From: Phoebastria nigripes
Lineage: Eukaryota > Chordata > Aves > Procellariiformes > Diomedeidae
Assembly: GCA_035582835.1 (NCBI GenBank)
Contig: JAYKAV010000900.1
Location: forward strand, 1,010,069 to 1,074,068
Length of the DNA stretch: 64,000 nt
Reading direction: 5' to 3'
Both the position numbers and the translations under genes were made by a program. Below are positions 13,600 to 26,530 of this stretch, one piece after another (the stretch's first letter is position 1; each line of letters opens with the position of its first letter). The notes below the pieces were generated by a model. It saw nothing but the letters and a program-made list of their open reading frames with translations, was not told where the DNA came from and made no database searches.

Positions 13600-15130
13600 G
13601 CACAGACCCTGGATTTCAAGGACAAAAACTTCGCGTTATTCAGAGGAGTTGTAGGTGGCATCCCATAGGAGGCAGCTCTGAAGGGCAAAGGACCCCAGCA
13701 ACGCTGGGTGGCCTTTAAGGACAGCATTCTCCAAGTGCAAGAATGGTCCATCCTCTGCAAAACAAGGAGACGTATCAGGAGGCTAGCTTGGCAAAGCAAG
13801 AAAGCCATGGCACAGCTCCAACATGAAAAGGCAGTGTGCAGGTGGGGGACAAGGACAGGATACAAAGGAGGAATCAAGAAACACTGCCCAGGCATGTAGG
13901 GGCAGTGTCAGGGAAGCCAAAATTCAGCTGGAAATTTGCAAGGGATGTCAAGGACAGCAAGAGCTTCTACTGCTACCTTAGTCACAAAAGGNTGACCAAG
14001 GAAAATGTGGGCACATTGCAGGATGGGGTGGGTGATACAGTGACAGCAGACACAGATAAGGCAGGTCCTCACCACCTTCTTTGTCATCATCATCAAGGTC
14101 TGCCAGGCCTCTGTGCTTAGTGATGGGGCTCAAGGAGGAGATGAGCAACCAGCTGGAGATGATGACTGAGTCAGGGATCACTCAAGAGCACTCGACTCAC
14201 ACATGTCCCTGGGACTTGTTGGGCTGCACCCCAAGGTGCTGAGGGAGCTGGCTGATGTCCTTGTGTGGCTGCTCTCTATTGGCTTTCAAAGGTCGGGGAG
14301 ATCAGGGAGGTCCCCAATAACTGGAGAAAGGCAAATGTCACATCTGCCTTCAAAAAAGGTCAAAAGCCACCTTGGTGAACCACAGGCCCACTGGCCTCCT
14401 GTCAGTCCCAGGTAAAACCAAGGAGCGAGACCTCCTGGAGCCCGTGTCTGGGCACAGTAGGGAGAAGACAGTGACAGGGAGCTGTCGGCAAGGATTTACC
14501 AAGGCTAAATGCCTGACCCACCTGGCTGCCTTCTGTGACAAAATCATGGGGATGAGAGGAGAACAGCGGATACCATCTACCTCTGCTCTAGCCAAGCTTT
14601 TGGTGCTGTCTCCCCCAATATTCTTGTACCTGGGCTGGGACATTACGGTCTGGGAGGGAGGACACATTGGCGGGTGAGGACCTGGTTGGGTGGTGGGCTC
14701 ACAAGGTGGTGGTTGATGGATTGGACACTGCCTGGAGGCTAGTGTGAGCAGGACACAGCCTCAAGAGCCAGGGGAAGGCAGGGACTGTCCCCTCTGCTCA
14801 GTGCCTGCCAGACCCCACCTGGATACTGCCTCCAGTTTGGGTCCCAACCCAGGAATGACACTGACAAACTGGTGGGAGGTGAGGGGAGGCCACCGAGATG
14901 ATGGGGCTGGAGCTCTTGCCCTGTGAGAAGAGGCTGTGGGACCGGGGCTGGCCCAGCGGTGGAGCCAGGGCCCAGGGAGGTTGGTTTGTCTCCAGCCTGG
15001 GGGGGCTTTCACGCCCCAACTGGATGAAGCCCTGATAAAATCTGATCTCACTACTGTCCCTGCTTTGAGCAGGCAGTTGGACACTCCTGAGGTCCCTTCC
15101 AACCTGAATTTCCTAAGATCCCATCATCCT
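13600..15130 (+). mobile_element. CR1 LINE, diverged, 5'-truncated, plus strand
   Basis: Decayed ORF2 can be followed in broken frames. The linker comes first (VVGGIPWEAA-like, KGKGPQQRW, WVAFKDSILQVQEW). Next is the start of reverse transcriptase (GLHPKVLRELADV at about 14219-14260, then NWRKANVTSAFKK and a TKAKCLTHLAAF block). The C-terminal part then ends in the CR1 3' tail, with GAGGTCCCTTCCAACCTGAA near 15089-15108. Many frameshifts and stops make it inactive. The ends are approximate; one unresolved base is at 13992. Confidence 0.85.
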
Positions 15131-18100
15131 AACAGGTTGTCTGCAACTTCCGTGTTCTGAGAAATGCCCCTTCCCATGGTTAGTATTTTAACTAACATGT
15201 TAGTGCAAAAGCCCTAAATCATGAGACTGCAGTCTTTCCCACAGGAGCAAAAGTACCCAGTCCTGCAAGTAAGAGTTGCCTACTTTTTCACCATTCTTCC
15301 ATATGTCCTCTGTCATCATCTTCAGTTTCAAATGACCAATACAGCAGTTAAAAAATATCTGAGAAGAAACTCAGGCATCCATGTTCAGCTTGGAACTGGC
15401 AAAAGACCTGGTTGACGCTTGGATCAAAAGGAGCACAGGCACAGGTCAGCCAAAGCAAACAGCAGTGCTAAAGGCATCATCCTACATTTGAGGGGGCCAG
15501 GCATAATAATTTCAAGGCTGGTGCAGCAGACTGAGCTGCTTATTTCACGAAAAGCTAGACTACATGCTGAGTATTTACAAAACTGGGCTACCATTGCAAG
15601 ATTTTGACGTTGGGCTTACACTGGAGATGTGCTGTGCACAACTGTTTCTCAGGAGGTATGAGCCTCAGACCACTCTGGAGATCCTGGTAGCTGGAGCAGG
15701 ATGGAAGTCTACCCAGCAGAAGCACCGTGGGAGGAAACTGTCTCTACTGATTAACATGGGCCCGGCCATTACATTTATAAAGGGGATTTCAACCCTGTTC
15801 TGTCCATTATCTCCTTTCTCAGCACCTTTCCCACTTCTTCTCATTCAAGAATCCATTTAATGTGATGTATAAATAAGAAGAATAAACTGTGAAAGTGTTT
15901 GTTATGGACTGATAACCACTGCTATGTATCGACAGAAGGGCATTGCTGCTATGAACCTGAAAGTTATAAACTGCAAAGCCAGAGTCCTGAACAGCTCTTC
16001 AGACCACAACCTGTGTTTGACCTGCCTGAATCCAAAATGATGGATTTGTGCATATCCAGAAAATGGAAATCTTTTGGGAGCATTGGTAACTTTTCCTCAG
16101 GGGATTATTTAGATACGTCCTGGTGAGAATTATTTATTTAAATCTGACTAGTTAATCTCAGCTTTTATTCAGTCATCATTGTCACGGAGACACACACTGC
16201 TGGTCAAACAAAATGCCTTTATGTCCACTCTGATTCTATGTTTGTTTATTATGTTAGCAGTTGTAACTATTTGTCCTTCTGGCTGTTAAACAAATAAGAG
16301 GAGGACCTGGTTATGTGCCTTCAGCCCCTGAACAAACCAGAAGGATAAAACAGATGGAAAGCCCATCGCACGTCTGCAGCCACAGCACTATGCCTCTGAG
16401 GGCAGCAGCATTTAACAGACTCAGTGCAGTCTCTGAAAGTATGATCTGAAAGTATGCCCTTTTCATGCTTATAAGCCTTTTCCGCTTTCATCTAGCCTCT
16501 TAGTGCTTTAGTAAATAACAAACTTAGAAAAAAATAGTGAAATATTTTTTCTTCCAGCATGTAGAAGTCATTTACTTAATAAAGTTTTAAGAAAATGTGT
16601 ATTACCTATGAACAAAAGCTAAGATGAATAAATACACCATGCACATAGGCAGTGCTGAGCTGCCACGGTTATTTTACAATTCACAAATCTATTTCTTGAC
16701 CTTGGGACCAGTAGCAATGAAAACTCCCCTACTCTGCCCTTTACTGTAGCCTCTCAAGTGCTGACAGTATATGGCATCCATAATCATGGAGACTGAGGCC
16801 AAAAATCCCCTTCCCACCCTACACTATGCTTCCTTCAGGGAGTAATACATGCTATTAAGAGCCTAGAATTACAGAGGCTTTGTATCCCGATACCATGTTT
16901 TGGAAGCATTCATATCTCTGTTACTGTTCCTTTGTAAAAATTAAAGCAAATAAAAGGTGTGTGAGTTTTGATAGAAATGTTTCCATTTGGAAACCTGTAG
17001 AAAGCAAGCAGTAATAATAGTTGGGACACCTAACTACAGTTTTAGTGTTGCATGAATAGAAAGAAAAAAAAAAGATAAATAATCTATAATTGATCATTAA
17101 CAGGAATCAGTCTGATTTCAAACCTGCTGGTGCATGGAAAGAATATATCTGTATCTGAAGAATTTTACTTCATCTATAAACTAAGAGACCTTGTTCATCT
17201 GATCTACAAGATGTTCATGAATACATTTAGGCTAGAAATCAGCAGAAATAACCTTTCCATTAGAGAAATGAGGATCTGGAATGGCTGCCACTTCACAAGA
17301 GTCAGGACAGAAATCCTATCTAGCTTTAAGATGGAAATTGATACTGCATAGATTTATGGGACTAGATGAGGTGGTACCAGATGGCTTATCTCAGTGACTG
17401 AGGAGGTCCTTCCTGCTGCTATATTACCACAAATATAATAAACCTTTAAATGATTATAGAATTCAGTTTGGGATGACATTAACTGTAAATATATTAAGAA
17501 GCTGCTTACCATTCTAGTTTAAAATAAGTACAAAGCTACCCTGGGATGTAACAGACAATGGGAAGTATCTGTCTTTAAGCACTTAACTGAGATTTTTCAT
17601 TGACTGTGCAGTATGACAAGGCTCCTAACTTTATGAGTTAATCCTTCCATCTGTCCTTAATAATGACATGAATTGTGTTACTTCAAACACAGTGCAATAA
17701 CTCAAATGTGCCTTGGTGGGAGCAGTGATTGAAAGGGTCATAACTTTCACATATCAAGTCCTACTGGCTTAAGCAGTTACCAACATATGCCTAAGCCAGC
17801 CCTGCAAACACACAGCAGAGTAAGCTCTGCTTTTCAAAATAATTCAGTAGGTCAATAGCTCAAAAACAGTGGTGTAGAACAGGTTAGTTCATATAGGCTC
17901 TGACGCAAGAAGGGAAGCCCTTCATTTGGTGAAATATCAATGTTCACCCCTATTTTGTGCCTTCTTTGCAGCAAGGGTCCTTGGGCTTTTCTGCCTGCAA
18001 GCGTCAGTACAGCTGACACTGAAGAAAGGAGCAGGTTCTGGTGCTGTCTTTCTTGAAGTTGTGTTCTTTGATTGAAGCAAGCAATACTTTTAAAAATGAA

Positions 18101-21100
18101 TAGGAGAGAAGTGTAAGCCATCGGTATTAACTAGACATCACTCCATTGAAATGCCCACTGCCTGAGCACCAGTAAACACTGCACTGAGTTGATTTGATGC
18201 CAGCACCAAATGCTTTTATTGCCTTATAGCGTCTCTCCTGGACTGTATTTGTTGCTACAGGAGAAAGATTCTCAGTAAAACTCTTAATCCAAGGAATTTA
18301 TGTTGTGCAGAAATAAATGAGGCATTCTACTGAAGTAAACACATATTGAGCTATATAATGTTTACTTCTGCTGTGAAATGCTTACTCTTTTATTAGAGGT
18401 TCAATGGTTGTAAAGTATAAGCCAATGCCAACTTCTTGTAACCCCCAAGACTAGATGGAAGATCACCTGATTCTTTTTTTATTCAACAGAAATGTTCTTT
18501 TGCTGCTTTTTATTCTTTTGTATGCAGGCTGTGCTATGTGGGCTGCTGAAATACTTGCATAATGTATGAATGCTTAGGGTTCGTATTATGCAGAATGTCT
18601 CTTTTGCTACTTTCTACTGAGTTTCCCTGGATACAATGAATGATCATTCTATGAAACAGTCAATATATACCATCCCAGTAGCAGCACTAGCCACTCTCAT
18701 TTCCATATAGTTACAGACAGTAAAAGGCAAAGTGCTTTCCCATTATTTGTTTATATTGAATAAGAGCTGCAAAGTCATGATTCAGTAAAACACATTGGTT
18801 TGTTAAGGAAGACAAAGATCCAAAAGGAAAGAACTGCAATGATATTTTAGATTCTTGAATATATGTGCATCCTTTAGTGTTCAGTGAGTCTTCAGGATGA
18901 TTGATTGGAAATACAAGGCCTCATTTTCAACTAGTGGGAGTCAGCTCAGCTCCATTAAGCACCTATCTATGAGGCAAGGTGGCCTGTGAGTGTCAGTCTA
19001 GTACATATGCAACATTGAGGGTCTTCGGAAGGGAAATTCAGTATAGCCATGAAAATTATCCCTTTTTATGAGCTGATATAAGACTTAAGAGAAGGACTAA
19101 CCTTCCTCATTACTAAGATCTGAAATTAAAATTTAATCGTACTTCCCAAATAGTTAGCTAAATAAAAAAAACATACCGAAAATGATGTTACTGTGAAGTA
19201 GAAGAATGGTATGGAAACACATATACTCAGTAATTCTAGGGAGATTCCCTATTGCAAAAAGCAGTCCCTAATCTTTCAAGCACTGTCTTTCAAATACAAA
19301 ATCAGCCAGTTGTTCAAATATCTACCTATGCATCTATAGAAGTGAGATGGGGAAGAAAGAAGAAGCAGTTTTATCCAGTGTCCCAAGAGAGAAAGAAAGG
19401 AATTATATTAAGGAAAACTTCCCGTCCCTTTCTTCAAGGACACTGGGCGATTTTTCCAGAAAAACACAGCCAACTTGTTTATTTGGTCCTTTTTCATTAT
19501 GCTATTCATTGTACTAGTCACAAATCTTATAAATGCAGTCTTAATCAAACAACCCTTACTATTGTGGCTGCAGAGATTTATGATTCGGGTGCACAGCAGG
19601 TGAGAGTTGCATCACAACCTTCACTTACGGAACTTCTAGTGGGAAAGAAGGCATTTAATTTGCATGTGAAAGAGGTGAATAGCTTTTTCTCTTCTCCCTT
19701 ATCTTCTTGCCCTCAAGTTATTGAAAACCCAGAAACTTAATCTAAAGTTCATCCAACCACAGATAGTTGTAATTAGGGCCTTGGAATGGCTTAGGGAACA
19801 GGCATACAATCTGAAGCCAGGTCTTGACATGGCAGAAATTGCTGTAGCTTTTGAGTCCAAGGCAACAGTGATTACGAAAGAACAACTTATTAGCTGAAAG
19901 AACAACTAATTGTGGAGGCCACTCCATTATAAGGGGCAGGGTGACCTCAGTTTTATCTCCCTACACAGTCCTTGAACTCTCTTGCTGAGGTAAAACTAAA
20001 CTTTTGAATTCTTAAGTAGAAATCTCATAAGGCCTTTAACAAAACACTTTAGTGGCAGGAGTCACAGGGCTAGTATAGTAAGCTGTTTCACACCCTCCAC
20101 ATTGAAACCATCTCTCTGTAACTTTTTATACCTCAACTGGCAGTCTGTTAAGCAGAAAGCTATTAAAACTCTTTCTTTTTTTGGAGGTGAAAGCAAGCAC
20201 CCAGTGGAGATTGGACAGGGACAACAAAAAGAATTGCTGCTAAGTGAAACATGTAATTTCAGAAGTTTAAGTCAGAAAATAGGAAAAAAAACAGGCCCAA
20301 AAGCACTAATTAGACTTGCATGTGCAAGCTTGGCTACACCCCCTGTGAAATTAGATATTTTGTTAGCAGACAGACTTTCACTGTGAAAGTATATAATGCA
20401 TTATTGCTCTTAAAAAACCTCAAGACTGTATTTGATCTGCTGCATCTGAGCATGATTTAAAGGAATGAGTTATGAACAGAGTGGGTGGCTGGATGTGGGA
20501 AGTGAATGAAAGTATTTGGCGGTGAGGAGTTAATGAATACTTGTGGGTGTTGTTATTTTTGTTTAAGGCACGTGAACCGAGGTTGCTGCTAGTGTTAATA
20601 CAATCTTCAACTGATCAGTTGCTTAATCTTTAACCCTTACAGGTTATTAAAAAAGGTATATCTGCTCAATCTCAAACTAGTTAAATTAAGTTACCTAGAA
20701 AATGAGGTACAAGTTGGCTTTTCTGGTTAACTCCTTCACTGTACAAAGTTGTTTCACAATACAAACATTCCTTACGAATCTTCTCCCTGGTGAAATAAAT
20801 GGGTCCTTATCAGTAATAAAAGAAAGGTTTAATACACACAAAATCTTGTATTTCTACTCTACTTTACTGCCGGAAGTATAGACAAATGTAACCCACAGTT
20901 TCGTTTTGTGATGAAAAACATCCTCAACTGACCACTTCTTTTGTAGTTTGCCTATGGCAAAGTAGCCTGGCTTTTTTAGTTCAAACTTGACTGTTCAGCT
21001 GTGCAGTGAATGATGCAAATTAGGCTCCCTGTGCAGGTCAGCCTTTGTTATAAGTCACTACTTTTTTTAAAATCAATTTTTCGGTTACATAACTAAGGTA

Positions 21101-23422
21101 AAATCAGGAGGTATAACAGTAATAATTTCAAAAGCAGCCAGCTCCAGCATACTTCAGGATTCCCAAATGTACATAGGACCTAGCTTTTGCAACAACAGAG
21201 CATACTTGGAGGTCAGAGTCTGGGGAGGATCACCACTCATATCAAGTGATCAATAGGGATAGCTGAGAGGTTCATGAAACTCTCCAGTCAGAAACTTGTT
21301 TGGATATTTTACATTTCTGCAAGATTCCTCTGGTGTGACACACCAAATCTCACATCACTGGAGCATGGTAATTCCTGTTTAAAGCACTCTAGCTAGGGTT
21401 TGCTAGCACATGGCTCTGGAATAGCCCAGACACATCCAACTTCTTTAGTCTCTCAGTGTCCCCTGGCACACTGGCTGTGCTGTGCAAATGCCTCTGAAAC
21501 ATACCACGTGTTGCCTAGAAAAACAGAATTTACCACACATCTCTTGATCCCAGACCACCAAGTAGTTGATCAGTAGCTACTCGGGATTCTCCCTGGATAT
21601 TGGCAATCCACTTCTACATGGTGAAGATGGCCCTCCTTCTTGTGAACCATTGCTGAAATACTGGAGTCCAGTTATATTACAGTTTTATCGTGTACTCCAT
21701 CTACCCAGAACCTCCACTGAAGAAACGAGACACATACATGACCCCTGATCTAGCAGCCTTGGGAGGCTCCTTGGGAGGCATATAGTTACTGCAAGAACAG
21801 CTATGAGCTCTTTGTCTCACTCTCCCACTTTTTAGCAGGTAATGTTTTACCTAAATCTCTTGAAAAAACAGTTAAAAAGCAAAAAGTAGAGTGAAGCATT
21901 TTCTCTAACATCTATTTTGAGAACAAAACTAGAAATTAGTGCTGATACTGTGGGAGTTACAGAACTTCTCCTGGGAATGTATGGGAGTTTCTTTCCTTCT
22001 CCCTCAGCCCAGCAGGTTCTTCTGCCAGTATCTGCCTTGGGAGCTTGGTAGGGTAGTGACACATCAAAACTAGTGTGGCTGTAGAGTCAAAGAGTAGAAG
22101 TCCTCTTTCTCAAATGACACAGCCAGAGCAGAAACAGTACTTTTGGCTGGTACTTGCCTGTTACTCCAGACATCCATTTCTCTCGCACTGACAAGGCAGT
22201 AGGATAAAACTGCTCTTCCCCCAGATGATGAAGCACTCACTGAGAATCCATTGTAGGTGCCTTGGCTGTTTTTCTGCAACTCTGACTGTGTGGAGGACTG
22301 AGAAACAGGAGCACGTTTGATTTGCATAAACTAATTGACTTTTACAAAGACTTAGATTTTTTTCTCTCTATTATATCTAACCCAAAAAACTACAGAACTA
22401 CAGCAGTTTAACACTTAAAGTGTGTGAATGAGTGTGACTTACCAGGGACCAAGATTCTCAAAGGAGACAAGCCACTTCGCCTGCTCTTTCTGTCACAGTG
22501 TACTATTTAAAGCATCGTACTTGCATATCAAAAGAGCCTATGAGTCATGACAGTACTTCTGAATCACAAAAACAATCTTGCTTGTGCCATGGATGAAAAA
22601 ATAGCTTAGTTGTGAATGCTAGCAGGCGGCAGATAATTAGATGCATGTGTCTACGTTAGTAGATGTCCAAACCTGAACTTTTACACTCCCAAGCAGAAGC
22701 CTGCTACTTGCTACTTGTAACTGGCATGGGGGACAGTTGGAAATGTTGATAACACCTGGACCACAGGTGGCACGTCCTGAATCCTCCAATTGATGAAGGG
22801 ACATGTGACACCACTTAAGAGGCTGACCACACCTCCTGCTTCTGCACACAGACTATTCAGGTTGGCAAAGCTGGGGCCTGGAAAGGAGTAGGTGAAGATC
22901 CTGGCTGAAGGAAACATCCTGGAAGTGGGGGAAGACCCTGGAGATCAGAGAGCTGAGATGAGTGCCAGGGGATGGCCAGCATTCCTTAGTCAGTAACACC
23001 CAAGAGAGGTAACTGCCAGCAGCGTCACAGCAGGCGCCTACACGACTTTCTGCCCAACTGTACTGGATCAGCAGTGACCTCCCTTCTGGGGACAGAGGTT
23101 GAGGGCCTGGGAACCTAATGCTGGGGGAAGTGAGGGAGTGAGTGTGTGAAGAAGCCTTAATCCTGTTGGCTCTTAAGCAAACCCCAGTACTCAGATCCTT
23201 GATGGTTGTCATTCAATCTGCCTCATCTGTGACAGCTTGACAGGCTGCTTCATACATTTTTTAACTGACTCTGAAAGCATTTCAGAGCTGACATTTACTA
23301 ATGTGTGCCAGCTGATGCACGCAGATGCTTTGGAGTGGAGATCTCACTGCTCTTTTCCACAAGTATTGAAAGAAGTGATGAAAAAAAAAAGCACAGAAAG
23401 CAACTACCCCAGTGTTTTTGAT

Positions 23423-23462
<40 letters not shown>

Positions 23463-23689
23463 GAATTTTCTGCTATAGAGAAGTGATAAAATGCAAAAAA
23501 AAGAAAGCAATTCTGTTTTCAAAATATTGAAAATTCAGAAAAAATTTGACACTGAATGTTTAGCAAATCTATTTTATCACATAAAACACAAGACGGGTAC
23601 CATACAGAGTCTGCTGTTGACCACCCCACCAACTCACATGAGAAAGCAGACAGATCTCTAGGCGTACTGTAAATGTGGAAGTACATTAT
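15131..23689. other. Intergenic sequence, no gene seen
   Basis: About 8.6 kb. It includes the longest unassigned open frame outside repeats (19252-19740, 162 residues), which has no recognisable domain or splice context and is probably chance. It also holds the 32-base T run. Otherwise unique AT-rich DNA. Confidence 0.6.
23427..23458. repeat. Poly(T) tract, 32 bases
   Basis: An uninterrupted run of 32 T. No retroposed transcript is recognisable next to it on either strand, so it is either a simple repeat or the tail of an unrecognised minus-strand retrocopy. Confidence 0.9.
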
Positions 23690-24300
23690 GGTGTGTCTCT
23701 ACTAGAGTTGTGCAGATGCCACTGCTTGGCTCTACACTATTTTTACCAGTCATTTGAAAGAAAATACAGAATTGTCATTGGTAAAATTTGCACAAGACAT
23801 GGAGGTAGGGAGAGTAGTAAATAATAGAGAGTCCAGTTCTGTGATCTGGACAGCTTAACTGCCTTGTCTCAAAGAAATAGTACACATTTCAACAAAAACG
23901 AATATAAGGTGTATGCTTAGGAATAAAGAATGTAGGGTGTATTTATTCGGCAGCTAACTGTGCCATAGGATTGACTGTGATTGATAATCAAGCAAATGTG
24001 ACTTCTCAGTGCAGCACAAGCAAAATGGCAAATATGCTGGTTTCAGATGTATAAATAGGGACGTTACATAACCTCTGCATTTGGCATTAGCATGATTGCT
24101 TCTGGCATATCGTGTCCAGTTCTCAATGTCCATGAAAGACACTGAAATTAGACAGGATCCAGAAAAGAGCCATGAGGAACATCTGAGGCTGGGAAAACAA
24201 GCTATACATTGCAAGACAAAAAGCACAATCTATTTAGCTTGTCAAAGAGAGAGTGAAGGGATCTGCTTGATCGCAGTGAAAGCGCAGCTTTCATAAGGGG
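23690..24300 (+). mobile_element. Possible very old CR1-type LINE fragment
   Basis: Two blocks recall the CR1 reverse-transcriptase C-terminal half. One is a LVKFAQDMEVG-like stretch near 23780-23815. The other reads like ATCCAGAAAAGAGCCATGAG at 24158-24177, matching the usual CR1 segment for QRRA. The similarity is weak and the frame is destroyed. It could be CR1 or a related LINE. Confidence 0.45.
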
Positions 24301-25375
24301 TTTTTCTACTCAATATAAAAATATTGTGTGTCTGGAAATTGAAGGTAAACAAATTCAAATCATAAATAAGATAACTTTCTTCCTTTTTTGCCAGGAAAGA
24401 TAATTATCAGTAAAAATAATTTGGCATATTTTATTAAAGGCCATAATGAATTCTCCATTACTGGAAAATTATGTATCAAGATCTTCCTAGAGATATACCC
24501 AAACATGCATAACCTCAAGCATTGCCCATGGTGCATATTACATAGATGATCAGACTACAGGATCACAATTGTCCCTTCTTTATACAAATTTAGCTGTGTG
24601 TAGGGATGAAGGGAACAGCCATGGAACACGTCACAGTTTAACAACCTCGAGTATAGTGTTTCAGCTTAAAATCTGAAAGAAAAAGGAAATCTCTTAATAT
24701 CACTGATGTGTAAAATTGAAAAGCACATTTTTAAAAAAAAAATTGGGAATTTTACGTAAAGTTTTAAGGAAGTCTGAAGAAAACATTGTACAAACCATAG
24801 AAATCCTTGAATGCTGTAAGTCAACAAACACATCTGAAAACAAAACTGAATCTGATAGTACTCATAAGCAGCGGAAAGACTGCAGCATAAATAGGAGTCA
24901 CATAAAAACAGAACTGAAAAAGAGCTGTTAGTTACGATGCTAGTCAATAAACTGAGATGAAGAAATAAAGAATGACAAGCATGATGAAACAACGTTCTTG
25001 GACAATCCAATGCCTCTTACCACTAATACATGGCCTCTACAACATGTCTCCATGTCACGGTGTTCTGCTTTGTGGCCGTCTGTGTATGTGTTCATAATGC
25101 TGCAGTCAGAATGGTTTCTCCAAAGCTTTTGCAGGCACATTTCCAACAGAACAATTTTGCCTTGGTATTGGTTTTGGGAGAAGCCTCGTGATGCTTTTGT
25201 GAATTCTGTCAGGATTCCCTTCTGGAGGTGTCAACAACAGCATGGGGTGTGCAACTGTGTTTCTCAGATGTCAACTTGAGATTCAAAAGAAATAGCACAC
25301 TATAAAATTGTGAACACTGTTATTACCTTTGAGAAAAAAAAAAAAGACTGGTACCTTCAGAAGCAGGCAGATACT
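24301..25375. other. Intergenic sequence, no gene seen
   Basis: About 1.1 kb of AT-rich sequence between an old LINE fragment and a CR1 copy. An A-run (about 25334-25345) precedes the CR1 3' end. No gene was recognised. Confidence 0.6.
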
Positions 25376-26530
25376 TAGAATCACAGAATGGTTTGGGTTT
25401 TTTGGACCTTTAAAGCTCATCTAGTCCAACCCCCCTGCTAAAGGCAGGGACATCTTTCACTAGGTCAGGTTGCTCAAAGCCCCGTCCAACCTGACCTTGA
25501 ACACTTCCAGTGATGGGGCATCCACAGCTTCTCTGGGCAACCTGTTCCAGTGTCTCGCCACCCTTATAGTAAAGAATTTCTTTCTTATGTCCAATCTCAA
25601 TCTACCCTCTTTCAGTTTAAACCTGTTACCTCTTGTCCTATCACTAAAGGCCCCGGTAAAAAGTCTTCCTCTGTCTTTCTTATAAGAAATAATTATATAA
25701 AATATATATAAGAAAGAATATATACTGAAAGGCCGCAATTTGGAGTCCAGTCTTCTCCAGGCTGAACAACCCCAACTCTCTCAGCCTTTCTTCACAGGAA
25801 AGGTGTTCCAGCCCTCTGATCATTTTTGTGGCCCTCCTCTGGACCCGCCCCAACAGATCCATGTCTGTCTTGTGCTGGGGATGCCAGAACCCAATGCAGT
25901 ACTCCAGGTGCGGTCTCACAAAAGCAGAGTAGAGGGTGAGAATCACTTCCCTCAACCTGCTGGTCCCACTTCTTTTTATGGAGCCTAGGATACAATTGGC
26001 CTTCAGGGCTGCGAGCGCACATTGCTGGCTCACATCCAGTTTTTCATCCACCAGTACCCCCAAGTCCTTCTCTGCAGGGCTGCTCTCAATCCATTCACCA
26101 CCCAGCCTCTACTGATGCTGTTGACTGCCCCGACCCAGGTGCATGACCTTGCACTTGGCCTTGTTGAACTTCATGAGGTTCACATGGCTCGCTCCTCAAG
26201 CCTATTAAGGTCCTTGTGGATAGCATCCCTTCCCTCAAGCATATCAGCTGTACCACTCAGCTTGGTGTCATCTGCAAACTTGCTGAGGGTGCACTCAATC
26301 CCACTGTTCATGTCATTAATAAAGATATTGAACAGTACCAGTCCCAATACAGACCCCTGAGGGTCACCACCTGTTACTGATCTCTATTTGGACATTGAGG
26401 CATTGATTGCAACTCTTTGGATAGAGTCATCCAGCCAGTTCCTTACCCATCTAATAGTCCATCCATCAAACACATATCTCTCTAATTTATCGACAAGGAT
26501 GTTGTGTGGGACGGTGTCCTTAATGGCTTA
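25376..26530 (-). mobile_element. CR1 LINE 3' portion, minus strand
   Basis: On the plus strand the copy begins with the reverse complement of the CR1 3' end (ATCACAGAATGGTTTGGGTT) and extends into the reverse-transcriptase core, stopping at a [10 protein letters not shown] segment near 26490-26525. Minus-strand frames show CR1 ORF2 C-terminal residues: [20 protein letters not shown], [30 protein letters not shown], and later RNRFKLKEGRLRLDIRKKFF-like. It is 5'-truncated, as most CR1 copies are. An AT-rich insertion of about 35 bases interrupts it at about 25688-25722. Confidence 0.9.

Noticed and set aside
19252..19740. A 162-codon open frame, the longest outside repeats and GC-rich DNA
   Set aside because: No recognisable domain, no splice or promoter context, and composition like the surrounding intergenic DNA. 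Conservation in other birds would be needed to revive it.
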